Below, in pieces: positions 25,681-34,137 of a stretch of DNA of 64,000 bases. Position 1 is the first letter of the stretch; each line of letters starts with the position of its first letter. The stretch comes from Streptomyces sp. NBC_00390 (GTDB taxonomy: Bacteria; Actinomycetota; Actinomycetes; Streptomycetales; Streptomycetaceae). Made by a program: the position numbers and the translations under genes. The notes below the pieces were generated by a model that ran no database searches, had not been told where the DNA came from, and saw nothing but the letters and a program-made list of their open reading frames with translations. The stretch covers positions 1,302,001 through 1,366,000 of the forward strand of contig NZ_CP107945.1 of NCBI RefSeq assembly GCF_036057275.1, written 5' to 3'.

Positions 25681-26742
25681 TCAGACACCCGTGGGCTCTG
25701 GCACCCGACGGCCCGGGGTCCGCGCCCCGGTGGAAGCAGGCGGCTCCGACGCCTGCGCGTCGCTGCCGCGCCGCTTGGCGATCACCGCGCACACCATCAG
25801 CTGCATCTGGTGGAACAGCATCAGCGGCAGCGCCGCCAGGCTCGCCTGCGCCCCGAAGAGCACCGCCGCCATCGGCAGCCCCGCCGCCAGGCTCTTCTTC
25901 GAGCCGGCGAACTGGACGGCGATACGGTCCCCCCGCCCGAAGCCCAGCCGTTTCGCACCGAACCAGGTCAGCGTCAGCATCGCCGCGAGCAGGAGCGCCT
26001 CCACGGCGAGCAGCGCGCCCAGCCGGGCGGGGGTGACCTGGTGCCAGACGCCCTGGACCATGCCCTCGCTGAAGGCCGTGTAGACGACCAGCAGGATCGA
26101 GCCCCGGTCGACGAAGCCGAGCGCCTGCTTGTGGCGGGCCAGCAGCCCGCCCACCCACCGGCGCAGCAGCTGCCCCGCCAGGAACGGCGCCGCCAACTGG
26201 AGCACGATCTTCAGCAGCGAGTCCGCGGAGAAGCCGCCCGCCCCGCCCCCGAGCAGCAGGGCGGCGAGCAGCGGCGTGAGGACGATGCCGGCGAGGCTGG
26301 AGAAGGAACCGGCGCAGATCGCCGCCGGGACGTTGCCGCGGGCCATGGAGGTGAAGGCGATCGACGACTGGATCGTCGACGGCACCAGGCACAGGAACAG
26401 CAGACCTGCGGCGAGCTCCGAGGTCAGCACCAGCGGCTGCAGTCCGTGCGAGGCAGCCAGCCCCAGCAGCGGGAAGACGACGAACGTCGCGGTGAGCACG
26501 GTCAGATGCAGTCGCCAGTGGCGCAGCCCGTCGAGTGCCTCGCGGGTCGACAGCCGTGCCCCGTAGAGGAAGAAGAGCAGGGCCACCGCTCCGGTCGACG
26601 CCCCGCCGGCCACCTGGGCCGCGGTACCGGACGCGGGCAGCAGCGCCGCGAGCAGCACGGTGGCCAGCAACGCCAGTATGTACGGGTCGATCGGCAGCCA
26701 GGACGGCAGCTTCGGGGTACGGCGGCGGCTCATGTGCTCCAC
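25681..26742 (-). CDS. Bile acid:sodium symporter family transporter
   Basis: A 353-residue BASS-family membrane protein with about ten hydrophobic segments. Family landmarks are FFLYGARLS, the crossover-helix segment PSTIQSSIAFTSMARGN, and QFAGSKKSLAAGLPMA. These proteins move organic anions, often with sodium; the substrate is unknown. It is divergent from a LysR regulator, separated by about 116 bases containing a clear palindrome, so it is probably that regulator's target. Confidence 0.92.
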   Translation of the reverse strand: MEHMSRRRTPKLPSWLPIDPYILALLATVLLAALLPASGTAAQVAGGASTGAVALLFFLYGARLSTREALDGLRHWRLHLTVLTATFVVFPLLGLAASHGLQPLVLTSELAAGLLFLCLVPSTIQSSIAFTSMARGNVPAAICAGSFSSLAGIVLTPLLAALLLGGGAGGFSADSLLKIVLQLAAPFLAGQLLRRWVGGLLARHKQALGFVDRGSILLVVYTAFSEGMVQGVWHQVTPARLGALLAVEALLLAAMLTLTWFGAKRLGFGRGDRIAVQFAGSKKSLAAGLPMAAVLFGAQASLAALPLMLFHQMQLMVCAVIAKRRGSDAQASEPPASTGARTPGRRVPEPTGV

Positions 26743-26821
26743 ATTGCTTTCGGTTCAGGGTGTGCCCGCTCCATGGTCCTCTCGTCCGCGCCGATCGGGA
26801 ATCCCGTACACCGCTCTCACT

Positions 26822-26842
26822 GTCATCACGTATCGCGATGAC
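26822..26842. promoter_or_regulatory. LysR operator candidate
   Basis: GTCATCACG-TAT-CGCGATGAC, a palindrome with 8 of 9 arm positions matching, 16 bases upstream of the LysR start in the divergent promoter region. Autorepression together with control of the transporter is the usual LysR arrangement. Confidence 0.6.
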
Positions 26843-26858
26843 GAGTTAGGGTCGATTC

Positions 26859-27731
26859 ATGTACGAACCGACCCAGCTGCGCACGTTTCTGGCTGTCGCG
26901 CAGACGCTCAGCTTCACCCAGGCCGCACGCCGGCTCGGCCTGCGCCAGTCGACGGTGAGCCAGCATGTGCGCAGGCTCGAGGAGGCGACGGGGCGGCAGC
27001 TGTTCACGCGGGACACGCACAGCGTGGAGCTCACCGAGAACGGCGAGGCGATGCTCGGCTTCGCCCGGACGATCCTGCAGGCGCATGAGCGGGCCGCCGC
27101 GTTCTTCACCGGCACGCGCCTGCGCGGCCGGCTGCGGTTCGGGGCGTCGGAGGACTTCGTGCTGACCCGGCTGCCCGAGATCCTGGAGTCGTTCCGCCGC
27201 GAGCACCCCGAGGTCGATCTCGAGCTCACGGTCGAGCTCTCCGGGACACTGCACGCGCGGCTGGAGGCGGGGCGGCTGGATCTGGTGCTCGCCAAGCGCC
27301 AGGCGGGCGCGACACACGGCGAACTGGTCTGGCGGGACCGCATGGTGTGGATCGCGGCCGACGGCGTACGGCTGGACCCCGACCGGCCGGTGCCGCTGAT
27401 CCTCTTCCCGCCACCGGCCGTCACCCGGGCCCGCGCCCTCGATGTGCTGGAGCGCGACGGCCGCGCCTGGCGCATCGCGTGCACCAGCGGCAGTCTCAGC
27501 GGCCTGGTCGCCGCGGCCCGTGCGGGGCTCGGCGTGATGGCGCACACGCGCGGTCTGATCCCGCCCGGCCTGGTCCCGGTGCCCGACCGGGCGGGCCTGC
27601 CCGATCTCGGCACCGTGGACTTCGTGCTGCTGCACGGCCACCGTCGTACCGCCGCCCAGGAAGCCGCGTCCGCTCTCGCCGCCGCGCTGCTCGCCGCCGG
27701 CGACCGCCTCCACGGGCCGGCCGGGCGCTGA
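26859..27731 (+). CDS. LysR family transcriptional regulator
   Basis: A 290-residue LysR protein. The N-terminal helix-turn-helix is plain (TFLAVAQTLSFTQAARRLGL and STVSQHVRRLEEATG), followed by a type-2 periplasmic-binding effector domain from about residue 90. Divergent from the BASS transporter gene, which it probably regulates in response to the transported compound. Confidence 0.92.
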   Translation: MYEPTQLRTFLAVAQTLSFTQAARRLGLRQSTVSQHVRRLEEATGRQLFTRDTHSVELTENGEAMLGFARTILQAHERAAAFFTGTRLRGRLRFGASEDFVLTRLPEILESFRREHPEVDLELTVELSGTLHARLEAGRLDLVLAKRQAGATHGELVWRDRMVWIAADGVRLDPDRPVPLILFPPPAVTRARALDVLERDGRAWRIACTSGSLSGLVAAARAGLGVMAHTRGLIPPGLVPVPDRAGLPDLGTVDFVLLHGHRRTAAQEAASALAAALLAAGDRLHGPAGR

Positions 27732-27851
27732 GGGCCTGTTCCGGGGGCGGCGAGGGCGCAGCGGCTTCAGCAGGTACGAACCAGGCCGTCACCCGGTAGA
27801 GCGGCGGTGAGCACCCCGTACAGATTCCGTGCAGATTCCGGCCACGGTTGC

Positions 27852-27869
27852 TTACTCGAGGGTCAGTAA
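27852..27869. promoter_or_regulatory. TetR-type dyad upstream of the acyl-CoA ligase
   Basis: TTACTCGAGGGTCAGTAA, an inverted repeat (TTACT / AGTAA) with an 8-base centre, about 150 bases before the ligase TTG. Just upstream the decamer GCAGATTCCG is repeated. Such TTACT/AGTAA dyads are typical of TetR-family lipid regulators; no TetR gene lies in the window. Confidence 0.4.
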
Positions 27870-28016
27870 TCCGTACACAGGTTCCCCTACCGGGGCTCCT
27901 CTCCTGGGCTGACCTGTGAAGATTCGATTCGTCCGCAGTTCGCACAGGCCCTCCCGCCCGTGCAAGAGGTGGGGTACCGTCACGGCGCTGTGCGGAGCGC
28001 CACAAGGAGCAGGCCA

Positions 28017-29840
28017 TTGCGCGAGTTCACTGTCCCACCCATGGCCGCAGCGCCTCTGGTCGGCGGGCTGGCGGATGCGGTCTTCGACCATGCCGTGGAC
28101 GATCCGGACAGGGTCGCGCTCGGCCGCAAGGACGACGCGGGCGAGTGGCAGGACGTGACGTCCGCCCAGCTGCGCGACGAGGTACTGGCACTGGCCAAGG
28201 GCCTGCTCGCGCAGGGCGTCCGGTTCGGGGACCGGGTCGCGCTGATGTGCCCCACGCGTTACGAGTGGACCCTCTTCGACTTCGCGCTGTGGACCGTAGG
28301 CGCCCAGTCCGTGCCCATCTACCCCACCTCTTCCGCCGAGCAGGTCCACTGGATGCTGCACGACGCCGGGGTGACCGCCTGCATGGTGGAGCACGAGGAC
28401 CACGCCATGACCATCGGCTCGGTGATCGACAGGCTGCCCCGGCTGAAGCGGCTGTGGCAGCTGGACGCCGGGGCGGTGGCCGAACTGTTCGAGGCGGGCG
28501 CCCACATCGAGGACGAAGTGGTGCACCGGCACCGGCGTGCGGTGACCCCGGACTCGATCGCCACCGTCATCTACACCTCGGGCACCACCGGCCGCCCCAA
28601 GGGCTGCGTCCTCACGCACGCGAACTTCATGTACGAGACCGACACCCTCATCGGGCGCTGGGAGCCCGTCTTCCACTCCCGCCCCGGCGACGAGGCCGCA
28701 ACGCTGCTCTTCCTGCCCCTCGCCCACGTCTTCGGCCGGATGGTGGAGGTCGCCGCGATCCGCGGGCGGGTCAAGCTCGGCCATCAGCCGGTGCTCCAGG
28801 CGGCGGCGCTGCTGCCCGACCTGGCCTCCTTCCGGCCGACGTTCATCCTGGCCGTGCCGTACATCTTCGAGAAGGTCTTCAACGCGGCCCGCCGCAAGGC
28901 CGAGACCGCCGGCAAGCTGGGTCCGTTCGACAAGGCCGTCGATGTCGCCGTGCGGTACGCGGAGGCCATGGAGCACCGGGCCTTCGGCCTCGGCCCCGGG
29001 CCGTCGGCGGCGCTGCGGCTGCAGCACCAGATCTTCGAGAAGCTCGTGTACAGCAAGGTCCGGGACGCGATGGGCGGCCGCGTGCGCCACGCGATGTCCG
29101 GCGGCTCGGGGATGGACCGCAGACTCGGACTGTTCTTCGAGGGCGCGGGCGTCACCATCTTCGAGGGGTACGGACTGACCGAGTCGTGCGCCGCGGCCAC
29201 CGCCAACCCTCCCGAGCGCACCCGCTACGGCACCGTCGGCCAGCCGATCCCCGGCACCACCGTCCACATCGCCGAGGACGGCGAGGTCTGGCTGCACGGC
29301 GGCCAGATCTTCCAGGGGTATCTCGGCGACCCGAAGGCCACCGACGCCGTACTGCGCGACGGCTGGCTTGCGACGGGTGATCTCGGCGCGCTCGACGAGG
29401 ACGGCTATCTGACCATCACCGGGCGCAAGAAGGAGATCCTCAAGACCTCGGGCGGCAAGAGTGTGTCGCCGGCAGGCCTGGAGGAGCGGGTGCGGGCGCA
29501 TCCGCTGGTGGCCCAGTGCATCGTCGTCGGCAACGACCGCCCCTACATCGCGGCCCTCGTCACCGTCGACCAGGAGGCCGTGGACCACTGGCTGAACATC
29601 CAGGGCAAGCCTCCGCTGCAGCCGGCCGACCTGGTGCGCGACCCGGACCTGGAGATGGAGGTCCGCCGGGCGGTGGTGGCCGCGAACACGTCGGTCTCCA
29701 AGGCGGAGTCGATCCGTACCTTCCGGATACTCGCCCACCCGTTCAGCGAGGAACACGGTCTGCTGACCCCGTCGTTGAAGCTGAAGCGCAAGGCGATCGA
29801 GAAGGCGTACGCGGTCGAGGTGGAGGCCCTGTACCAGTGA
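28017..29840 (+). CDS. Long-chain acyl-CoA ligase (AMP-forming)
   Basis: A 607-residue ANL-superfamily enzyme. The P-loop is YTSGTTGRPKG (about residue 180), followed by FEGYGLTES, TGDLGALDEDGYL and GRKKEILKTSGGKSVSP, the last carrying the hinge and the region of the catalytic lysine. The length matches FadD15-type ligases that activate long-chain fatty acids with ATP and CoA. The TTG at 28017 is preferred because AAGGAG lies 7 bases upstream and the product then begins LREFTV, like relatives. Confidence 0.92.
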   Translation: MREFTVPPMAAAPLVGGLADAVFDHAVDDPDRVALGRKDDAGEWQDVTSAQLRDEVLALAKGLLAQGVRFGDRVALMCPTRYEWTLFDFALWTVGAQSVPIYPTSSAEQVHWMLHDAGVTACMVEHEDHAMTIGSVIDRLPRLKRLWQLDAGAVAELFEAGAHIEDEVVHRHRRAVTPDSIATVIYTSGTTGRPKGCVLTHANFMYETDTLIGRWEPVFHSRPGDEAATLLFLPLAHVFGRMVEVAAIRGRVKLGHQPVLQAAALLPDLASFRPTFILAVPYIFEKVFNAARRKAETAGKLGPFDKAVDVAVRYAEAMEHRAFGLGPGPSAALRLQHQIFEKLVYSKVRDAMGGRVRHAMSGGSGMDRRLGLFFEGAGVTIFEGYGLTESCAAATANPPERTRYGTVGQPIPGTTVHIAEDGEVWLHGGQIFQGYLGDPKATDAVLRDGWLATGDLGALDEDGYLTITGRKKEILKTSGGKSVSPAGLEERVRAHPLVAQCIVVGNDRPYIAALVTVDQEAVDHWLNIQGKPPLQPADLVRDPDLEMEVRRAVVAANTSVSKAESIRTFRILAHPFSEEHGLLTPSLKLKRKAIEKAYAVEVEALYQ

Positions 29841-30009
29841 GCCTGCTACCCCGCCCGGTACGGACCGCGTTCCGCTTGACTAGACGCGGTCAACGATCTG
29901 TACCGGAAAGGCCGGAGCTGTAGCTCGCCGACCCGATGGCGGGAATGCGACGGGCATCGTGATCGTTGACGCTGTGCGTACCAATCGACGACGTAAGGAA
30001 CGACGGCTC

Positions 30010-30843
30010 GTGAGCAAGGTCCCTTCCCTGACCCTCAACAACGGCGTCTCGATGCCGCAGCTCGGCTTCGGTGTCTGGCAGGTACCCGACGACGAGGCGG
30101 CCAGGACGGTCGCCGCGGCCCTGGAGGCCGGCTACCGCAGCATCGACACCGCGGCGATCTACGGGAACGAGGAGGGCACCGGGCGGGCCATCGCGTCCTC
30201 GGGCATCGCACGCGACGAACTCTTCGTCACCACCAAGCTCTGGAACAGTGACCAGGGCTACGACTCGACACTGCGTGCCTTCGACAAGTCGCTGGAGCGG
30301 CTGGGGCTCGAGTACGTCGACCTGTATCTGATCCACTGGCCGGTGCCGTCGAAGGACGCGTACGTGGACACGTACAAGGCCTTGGAGAAGATCCACGCGG
30401 ACGGCCGCGCGAAGGCGATCGGCGTGTCGAACTTCCTTCCCGAGCACCTGGAGCGCCTGATCGCCCAGACGTCCGTCGTGCCGGCCGTGAACCAGATCGA
30501 GCTGCACCCGCAGCTCGCGCAGGCCGCGTCCCGCGCCGTCCACGAGCGGCACGGCATCACGACCGAGGCCTGGTCGCCGCTGGGCCAGGGCAGGGGCCTG
30601 CTCGAGGTCCCGACGATCGTCGCCATCGCCCAGAAGCACGGCCGCACCCCGGCCCAGGTGGTGCTGCGCTGGCATCTGCAGCTCGGCAACGTGGTGATCC
30701 CCAAGTCCGTGACCCCGTCCCGGATCCGGGAGAACGCCGACGTCTTCGACTTCGAGCTGGACGCGGACGACCTGGCGGCCTTCGCGGCCCTGGACGAGGG
30801 CAGGCGCCTCGGTCCGGACCCGGCCACGTTCGACATGGACTGA
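30010..30843 (+). CDS. Aldo/keto reductase
   Basis: A 277-residue AKR of the 2,5-diketo-gluconate reductase type. The catalytic tetrad is visible: Asp in SIDTAAIYG, Tyr in the same segment, Lys in VTTKLWN, His in YLIHWP. The NADPH-binding IPKSVTPSRIRENADVF lies near the C-terminus. The GTG at 30010 follows AAGGA by about 9 bases; the longer reading starting at 29959 has no such site. A hairpin follows the stop. Confidence 0.92.
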   Translation: MSKVPSLTLNNGVSMPQLGFGVWQVPDDEAARTVAAALEAGYRSIDTAAIYGNEEGTGRAIASSGIARDELFVTTKLWNSDQGYDSTLRAFDKSLERLGLEYVDLYLIHWPVPSKDAYVDTYKALEKIHADGRAKAIGVSNFLPEHLERLIAQTSVVPAVNQIELHPQLAQAASRAVHERHGITTEAWSPLGQGRGLLEVPTIVAIAQKHGRTPAQVVLRWHLQLGNVVIPKSVTPSRIRENADVFDFELDADDLAAFAALDEGRRLGPDPATFDMD

Positions 30844-30859
30844 GCCGTGACGACGGGTG

Positions 30860-30878
30860 CGGCCGCGAGGAGCGGCCG
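30860..30878 (+). terminator. Terminator of the aldo/keto reductase gene
   Basis: CGGCCGC and GCGGCCG arms (7 bp, extendable by wobble pairs) with a 5-base loop, 17 bases past the stop codon. Confidence 0.45.
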
Positions 30879-30943
30879 TGCCCTTCGGGGGCGCGGAAAA
30901 AGCGGTTGGCGGCCCGCAGGGGGCGGGCCTACCGTCCGGCGCG

Positions 30944-31412
30944 ATGGAGATCTCCTTCCGGAAGCTGCCGGAAGCTGCCGGACAACCAGCACGAGATCCT
31001 GGTGCGCGACCGCCGCGGCCCCGATGTCCGGCTGCCCGCGCAGCCGACCGGCCCCACGATGCCGCACGATCTGGTGCACGCCACCGTCGAGCAGACACTG
31101 GGTCTGACCGACGGCTTCTGGGGCGCCGTCGCACAGGGCGCCACGTTCCAGGGCTTCGAGAACGTCGTTCCGGGCAGGCACCGCCGCTCGGGCCTGAAGG
31201 TGCTGCGCCGCAGGGGCGAGAAGGTGATGGCGGCGGAGATGGCCGTCAACTGGGCGTACCGCGTCTGGCGCGGCCTGCCCACCGTTGGCCGTGGCACCGG
31301 CCGCAGCCCGCTGGAAGCCGCGGACCTCGCCCGCACCCAGGCCGCCCTGGACGCAGCGGCGGCGCGCTGGGCGGCGGTGGCGGATGGCGACTGCCTGACG
31401 TGGCGCTGGTGA
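30944..31412 (+). pseudogene. Small conserved gene frameshifted by a 10-bp tandem duplication
   Basis: The gene starts ATG GAG ATC TCC (MEISFRKLP) at 30944, but the rest of the protein (DNQHEILVRDRRGP... to ...GDCLTWRW at 31412) is in another frame. The break coincides with a perfect tandem copy of GAAGCTGCCG at 30961-30970 and 30971-30980. Deleting one copy joins MEISFRKLP directly to DNQHEILVRD in a single frame of about 152 residues. The family is a small actinobacterial protein of unknown function. Either a real disruption, slipped-strand phase variation, or an assembly error. Confidence 0.75.
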
Positions 31413-31595
31413 CCGGCGCTCTTCAATGCCCACCGGCCTGCGGCGGGGAACTCGACGGTGGGCACCATCGGCCGTCGCCGCTTCCTCGAGGAGGGAATTT
31501 CCGGCCTTGTCCTCGTGAGGTCCGGGACGGAACATGAGCCGCGTCAAGTAGCTGCCTGTCGCGTCGCAGGAGGCGGAGCCGCTGCCCGGCGGACC

Positions 31596-31631
31596 GGGCC
31601 GGGCGCACCATCGGCGCGACCGCGCCGGCCC
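31596..31631 (-). terminator. Terminator-like hairpin after the PP2C gene
   Basis: GGGCCGG (31596-31602) and CCGGCCC (31625-31631) arms with flanking imperfect pairing, starting 6 bases past the PP2C stop. Confidence 0.45.
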
Positions 31632-31636
31632 AAGCC

Positions 31637-32821
31637 CTATGCCATACGTTCGATCGCCACCATCGCGGCGTCGTCGCCCAGATGCCCGCCGGCATGGTGC
31701 AGCAGGTCCTCGCACAGAATGCTCAGGAGAGCCTGCGGACGCATCCCGGACCAGGCGGCCACCCGTTCGGCCAGCGGGTAGAACTCGCCCTTCGTGTCAC
31801 GCGCCTCGATGACACCGTCCGTGTACAGGACCACGACGTCCCCCGCCTCGAAGGCGAACACCTCACCGGTGAAGCCTGACGGGTCGAACCCGGTCAGCCC
31901 CAACGGCGGTGCCGGATGCTGCACTTCCAGCGGTGTGACCTTTCCGCCGTGCAGCCGCAGCGGCGGCGGGTGTCCGCAGTTGATCATGTGCAGCGCCGAC
32001 TCCTGGTCGGCCACGTCGAGCACGGCAGCGGTGATGAACGACTCGCCGTGGTCCTCCGCCTCGTCGCCGCCGGACGTGGGGTCGTCGAGGTCCGACGAGA
32101 CCGTCCCTTCCAGATGGGCCACCAGCGCGGGCAGAGTCGCCTGCCGGTGCGCCGCGGCTCGGAATGCCCCGAGGAGCAGGGCGGCGTCGCCGATGGCCTC
32201 CAGCCCTTTCCCCCTGACGTCACCGATGATGAACCGGCTCGCTCCGGCCGTACGCGCCACGGCGTACAGGTCGCCCCCGATCTGCGCCTCGGCCTCGGCC
32301 GCGAGATAGACGGAGGCGATGCGCAGCGGGCCGATCCGGTGCGGCAGCGGCCGCAGCACCACTTGCTGTGCGGCCTCGGCGATGGAGCGCAGCTGGGTCA
32401 GTTCCCTCTCGTGCCGCTCCCGCAGATAGGCGAAGAACGTCACGATCACCGAGATGAGCACCAGGGCGGTGATCTGGAGCGTGTGATTGAGGTCGGTGAG
32501 GCTGGTGCGCATGATCGCGACCATGGACTGGGCCAGCACGGCGAGCGCGCCCACCGCGGCGGTCGTGCGGGGCCCCGCGAACGACGCGGTGACCGCGGGG
32601 GCGGCGACGAGGAAGGGTCCGAGATGGACCTCGGGCGGGGCAAGGACGTCGACGACCGTGACGACCGCGATCAACGCGAGCGGTACCGCCAGCAGCGCAG
32701 GGCGTGGCTCCCATGACCACTGAAGGTCTCCGCGGCGGCGTCCAGGAAGCATATGTACTGGATACACCGCACGGTGGGCCGGCGCCTGCTGCCACGGTGG
32801 AGGCTCCGGAACTGCTGTCAC
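31637..32821 (-). CDS. Membrane-anchored PP2C/SpoIIE-type serine phosphatase
   Basis: A protein of up to 394 residues. After a short cytoplasmic start there are three or four hydrophobic segments (about residues 40-125: PALLAVPLALIAVVTVV, FLVAAPAVTASFAG, ITALVLISVIVTFFAYL), then a PP2C/SpoIIE catalytic domain with GGDLYAVA, IGDVRGKGLEA, VVVLYTDGVIEARD and GDDAAMVAI carrying the metal aspartates. Such proteins dephosphorylate anti-anti-sigma factors. The start is uncertain: GTG at 32821 lies in a 26-bp tandem repeat and has GGAG upstream; ATG at 32752 (MLPGRRRGD) is a plausible alternative. Confidence 0.85.
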   Translation of the reverse strand: MTAVPEPPPWQQAPAHRAVYPVHMLPGRRRGDLQWSWEPRPALLAVPLALIAVVTVVDVLAPPEVHLGPFLVAAPAVTASFAGPRTTAAVGALAVLAQSMVAIMRTSLTDLNHTLQITALVLISVIVTFFAYLRERHERELTQLRSIAEAAQQVVLRPLPHRIGPLRIASVYLAAEAEAQIGGDLYAVARTAGASRFIIGDVRGKGLEAIGDAALLLGAFRAAAHRQATLPALVAHLEGTVSSDLDDPTSGGDEAEDHGESFITAAVLDVADQESALHMINCGHPPPLRLHGGKVTPLEVQHPAPPLGLTGFDPSGFTGEVFAFEAGDVVVLYTDGVIEARDTKGEFYPLAERVAAWSGMRPQALLSILCEDLLHHAGGHLGDDAAMVAIERMA

Positions 32822-32844
32822 GGTGGAGGCTCCGGAACTGCTGT
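32793..32844. repeat. 26-bp tandem repeat over the PP2C start
   Basis: Two perfect copies of a 26-bp unit beginning CACGGTGGAGGCTCCGGAAC, at 32793-32818 and 32819-32844. On the minus strand each unit carries GGAG followed by GTG. As 26 is not a multiple of three, only one of the GTG codons is in frame with the phosphatase. Confidence 0.8.
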
Positions 32845-32969
32845 CACGATCGACATCGTTCGAGCCTGCGTACCACTTCGACGCGTCTCGCCCACCCCGC
32901 AGGCATCCGTCACTCCCGTCCGCCAGGGCCGCTGCCGTCGGGCGGCCGCACGACCTCTAGCCTGCGTGG

Positions 32970-33395
32970 GTGACGACTCTCGCGACAGGTGCACTGTTCC
33001 TCGCCGGCTTCGGCCTGTTCTGCGGGTACCTCACCTGGCGGCTCGTCAGCCGGCTGCGTTCGCTGATCGGCGGCACCGCCGTGGAGGGCCGCTGCGTACG
33101 CCGGTACTCGACACAGAGCAACGACGGCGGGACGAGCCGGCACCACGTCCACGGCTTCACGACCGCGTCCGGGGAGTACGTGGAGTTCGAGGAGGACGCG
33201 CTCCTGATCGCCCAGGGCCAGGCCGTGACGATCCGGTACCGTCCCGGCAATCCCGCACGTTCGGCCACGGTCATGGGCCCGGGCGGGGCGTGGTCGCCGC
33301 TGTTCGGGCATCTGCTCGGCATCTTCGTCACGGGGATGTTCACGCTGCTGGGCATGGTGTGGGTGTGGGTGGCGATCGACCAGGTGCAGGAATGA
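32970..33395 (+). CDS. DUF3592-type membrane protein
   Basis: A 141-residue protein with a hydrophobic segment at each end (LFLAGFGLFCGYLTW and LLGIFVTGMFTLLGMVWVWV) flanking an extracytoplasmic-looking beta domain (VEGRCVRRYS...VTIRYRPGNPA), the arrangement of DUF3592 proteins. Function unknown. GTG start at 32970. Eleven bases separate it from the region leading to the lectin gene, suggesting cotranscription. Confidence 0.75.
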   Translation: MTTLATGALFLAGFGLFCGYLTWRLVSRLRSLIGGTAVEGRCVRRYSTQSNDGGTSRHHVHGFTTASGEYVEFEEDALLIAQGQAVTIRYRPGNPARSATVMGPGGAWSPLFGHLLGIFVTGMFTLLGMVWVWVAIDQVQE

Positions 33396-33432
33396 CGAGA
33401 GCGGTGTGCGGACTCGCACGGAGGAGAGTGCT

Positions 33433-33891
33433 GTGAACGGGGCCATGCCACCAGGGCTGTTCCTGGTGCGGAACGTCGGCAGCGGGCTGCTGCTGGAGGT
33501 GTACGGCGGGGCCAAGGGCAGCGGCGCCAGGGTCCAGCAGGGCAGGGACTCGGGCGCGCCCGCGCAGCACTGGCGGATCGATCCCGTGCCGAACGGCAGC
33601 GGGCTCCACCACTTCGTCAACGCGGCCAGCGGGAAGCGGCTGGACGTCGCGGGCGCCGCGACCGAGAACGGCACCCGCATCCAGCAGTGGCGGCCCAACA
33701 ACTTCGGCGCCCAGGAATGGATCATCGAGCAGCACCTCGACGCGCCGGGCACCGTGACCATCGTGAGTTTCATCAGCGGTCTGCTGCTGGAGGTCGCGGG
33801 CGGCAGCACGGACGACGGTGCGGACATCCAGCAGTGGGAGGACACCGACTCGCCGGGCCAGTGGTGGCGGCTGGAGCCCGTCATCACCTGA
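33433..33891 (+). CDS. Ricin-type beta-trefoil lectin domain protein
   Basis: A 152-residue single beta-trefoil. Three repeats can be seen, each with a Gly-x-LLxV/LDV strand and a QQW-type ending (VQQGRDSGAPAQHW, IQQWRPNNFGAQEW, IQQWEDTDSPGQWW). There is no signal peptide, which is unusual for a carbohydrate-binding lectin; it may act in the cytoplasm or leave by another route. The GTG at 33433 is preferred since GGAGGAGAG lies just upstream. Confidence 0.82.
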   Translation: MNGAMPPGLFLVRNVGSGLLLEVYGGAKGSGARVQQGRDSGAPAQHWRIDPVPNGSGLHHFVNAASGKRLDVAGAATENGTRIQQWRPNNFGAQEWIIEQHLDAPGTVTIVSFISGLLLEVAGGSTDDGADIQQWEDTDSPGQWWRLEPVIT

Positions 33892-34137
33892 CCCGGCGAC
33901 GGCCGGAGAGAACAGCGTGTGAGTTCCATCCTGGCGCGTCCGGGCGTGGACAACCGAGCTGCTGCCGCGGTCGTTTCTCATGATGCCGGGATCGATGCTC
34001 CGCCATTGCCTCCCCAACCGTGATGCAGCCCGCTCAGCACGCGCTGTCCGTCGCTGTTCTCGTTCCACGGGCCGAACGCAGAAGTGCGAACAGCCCCAGT
34101 ACCCGAGCCGAACGGCAACACCCGATCGTGACGATCG

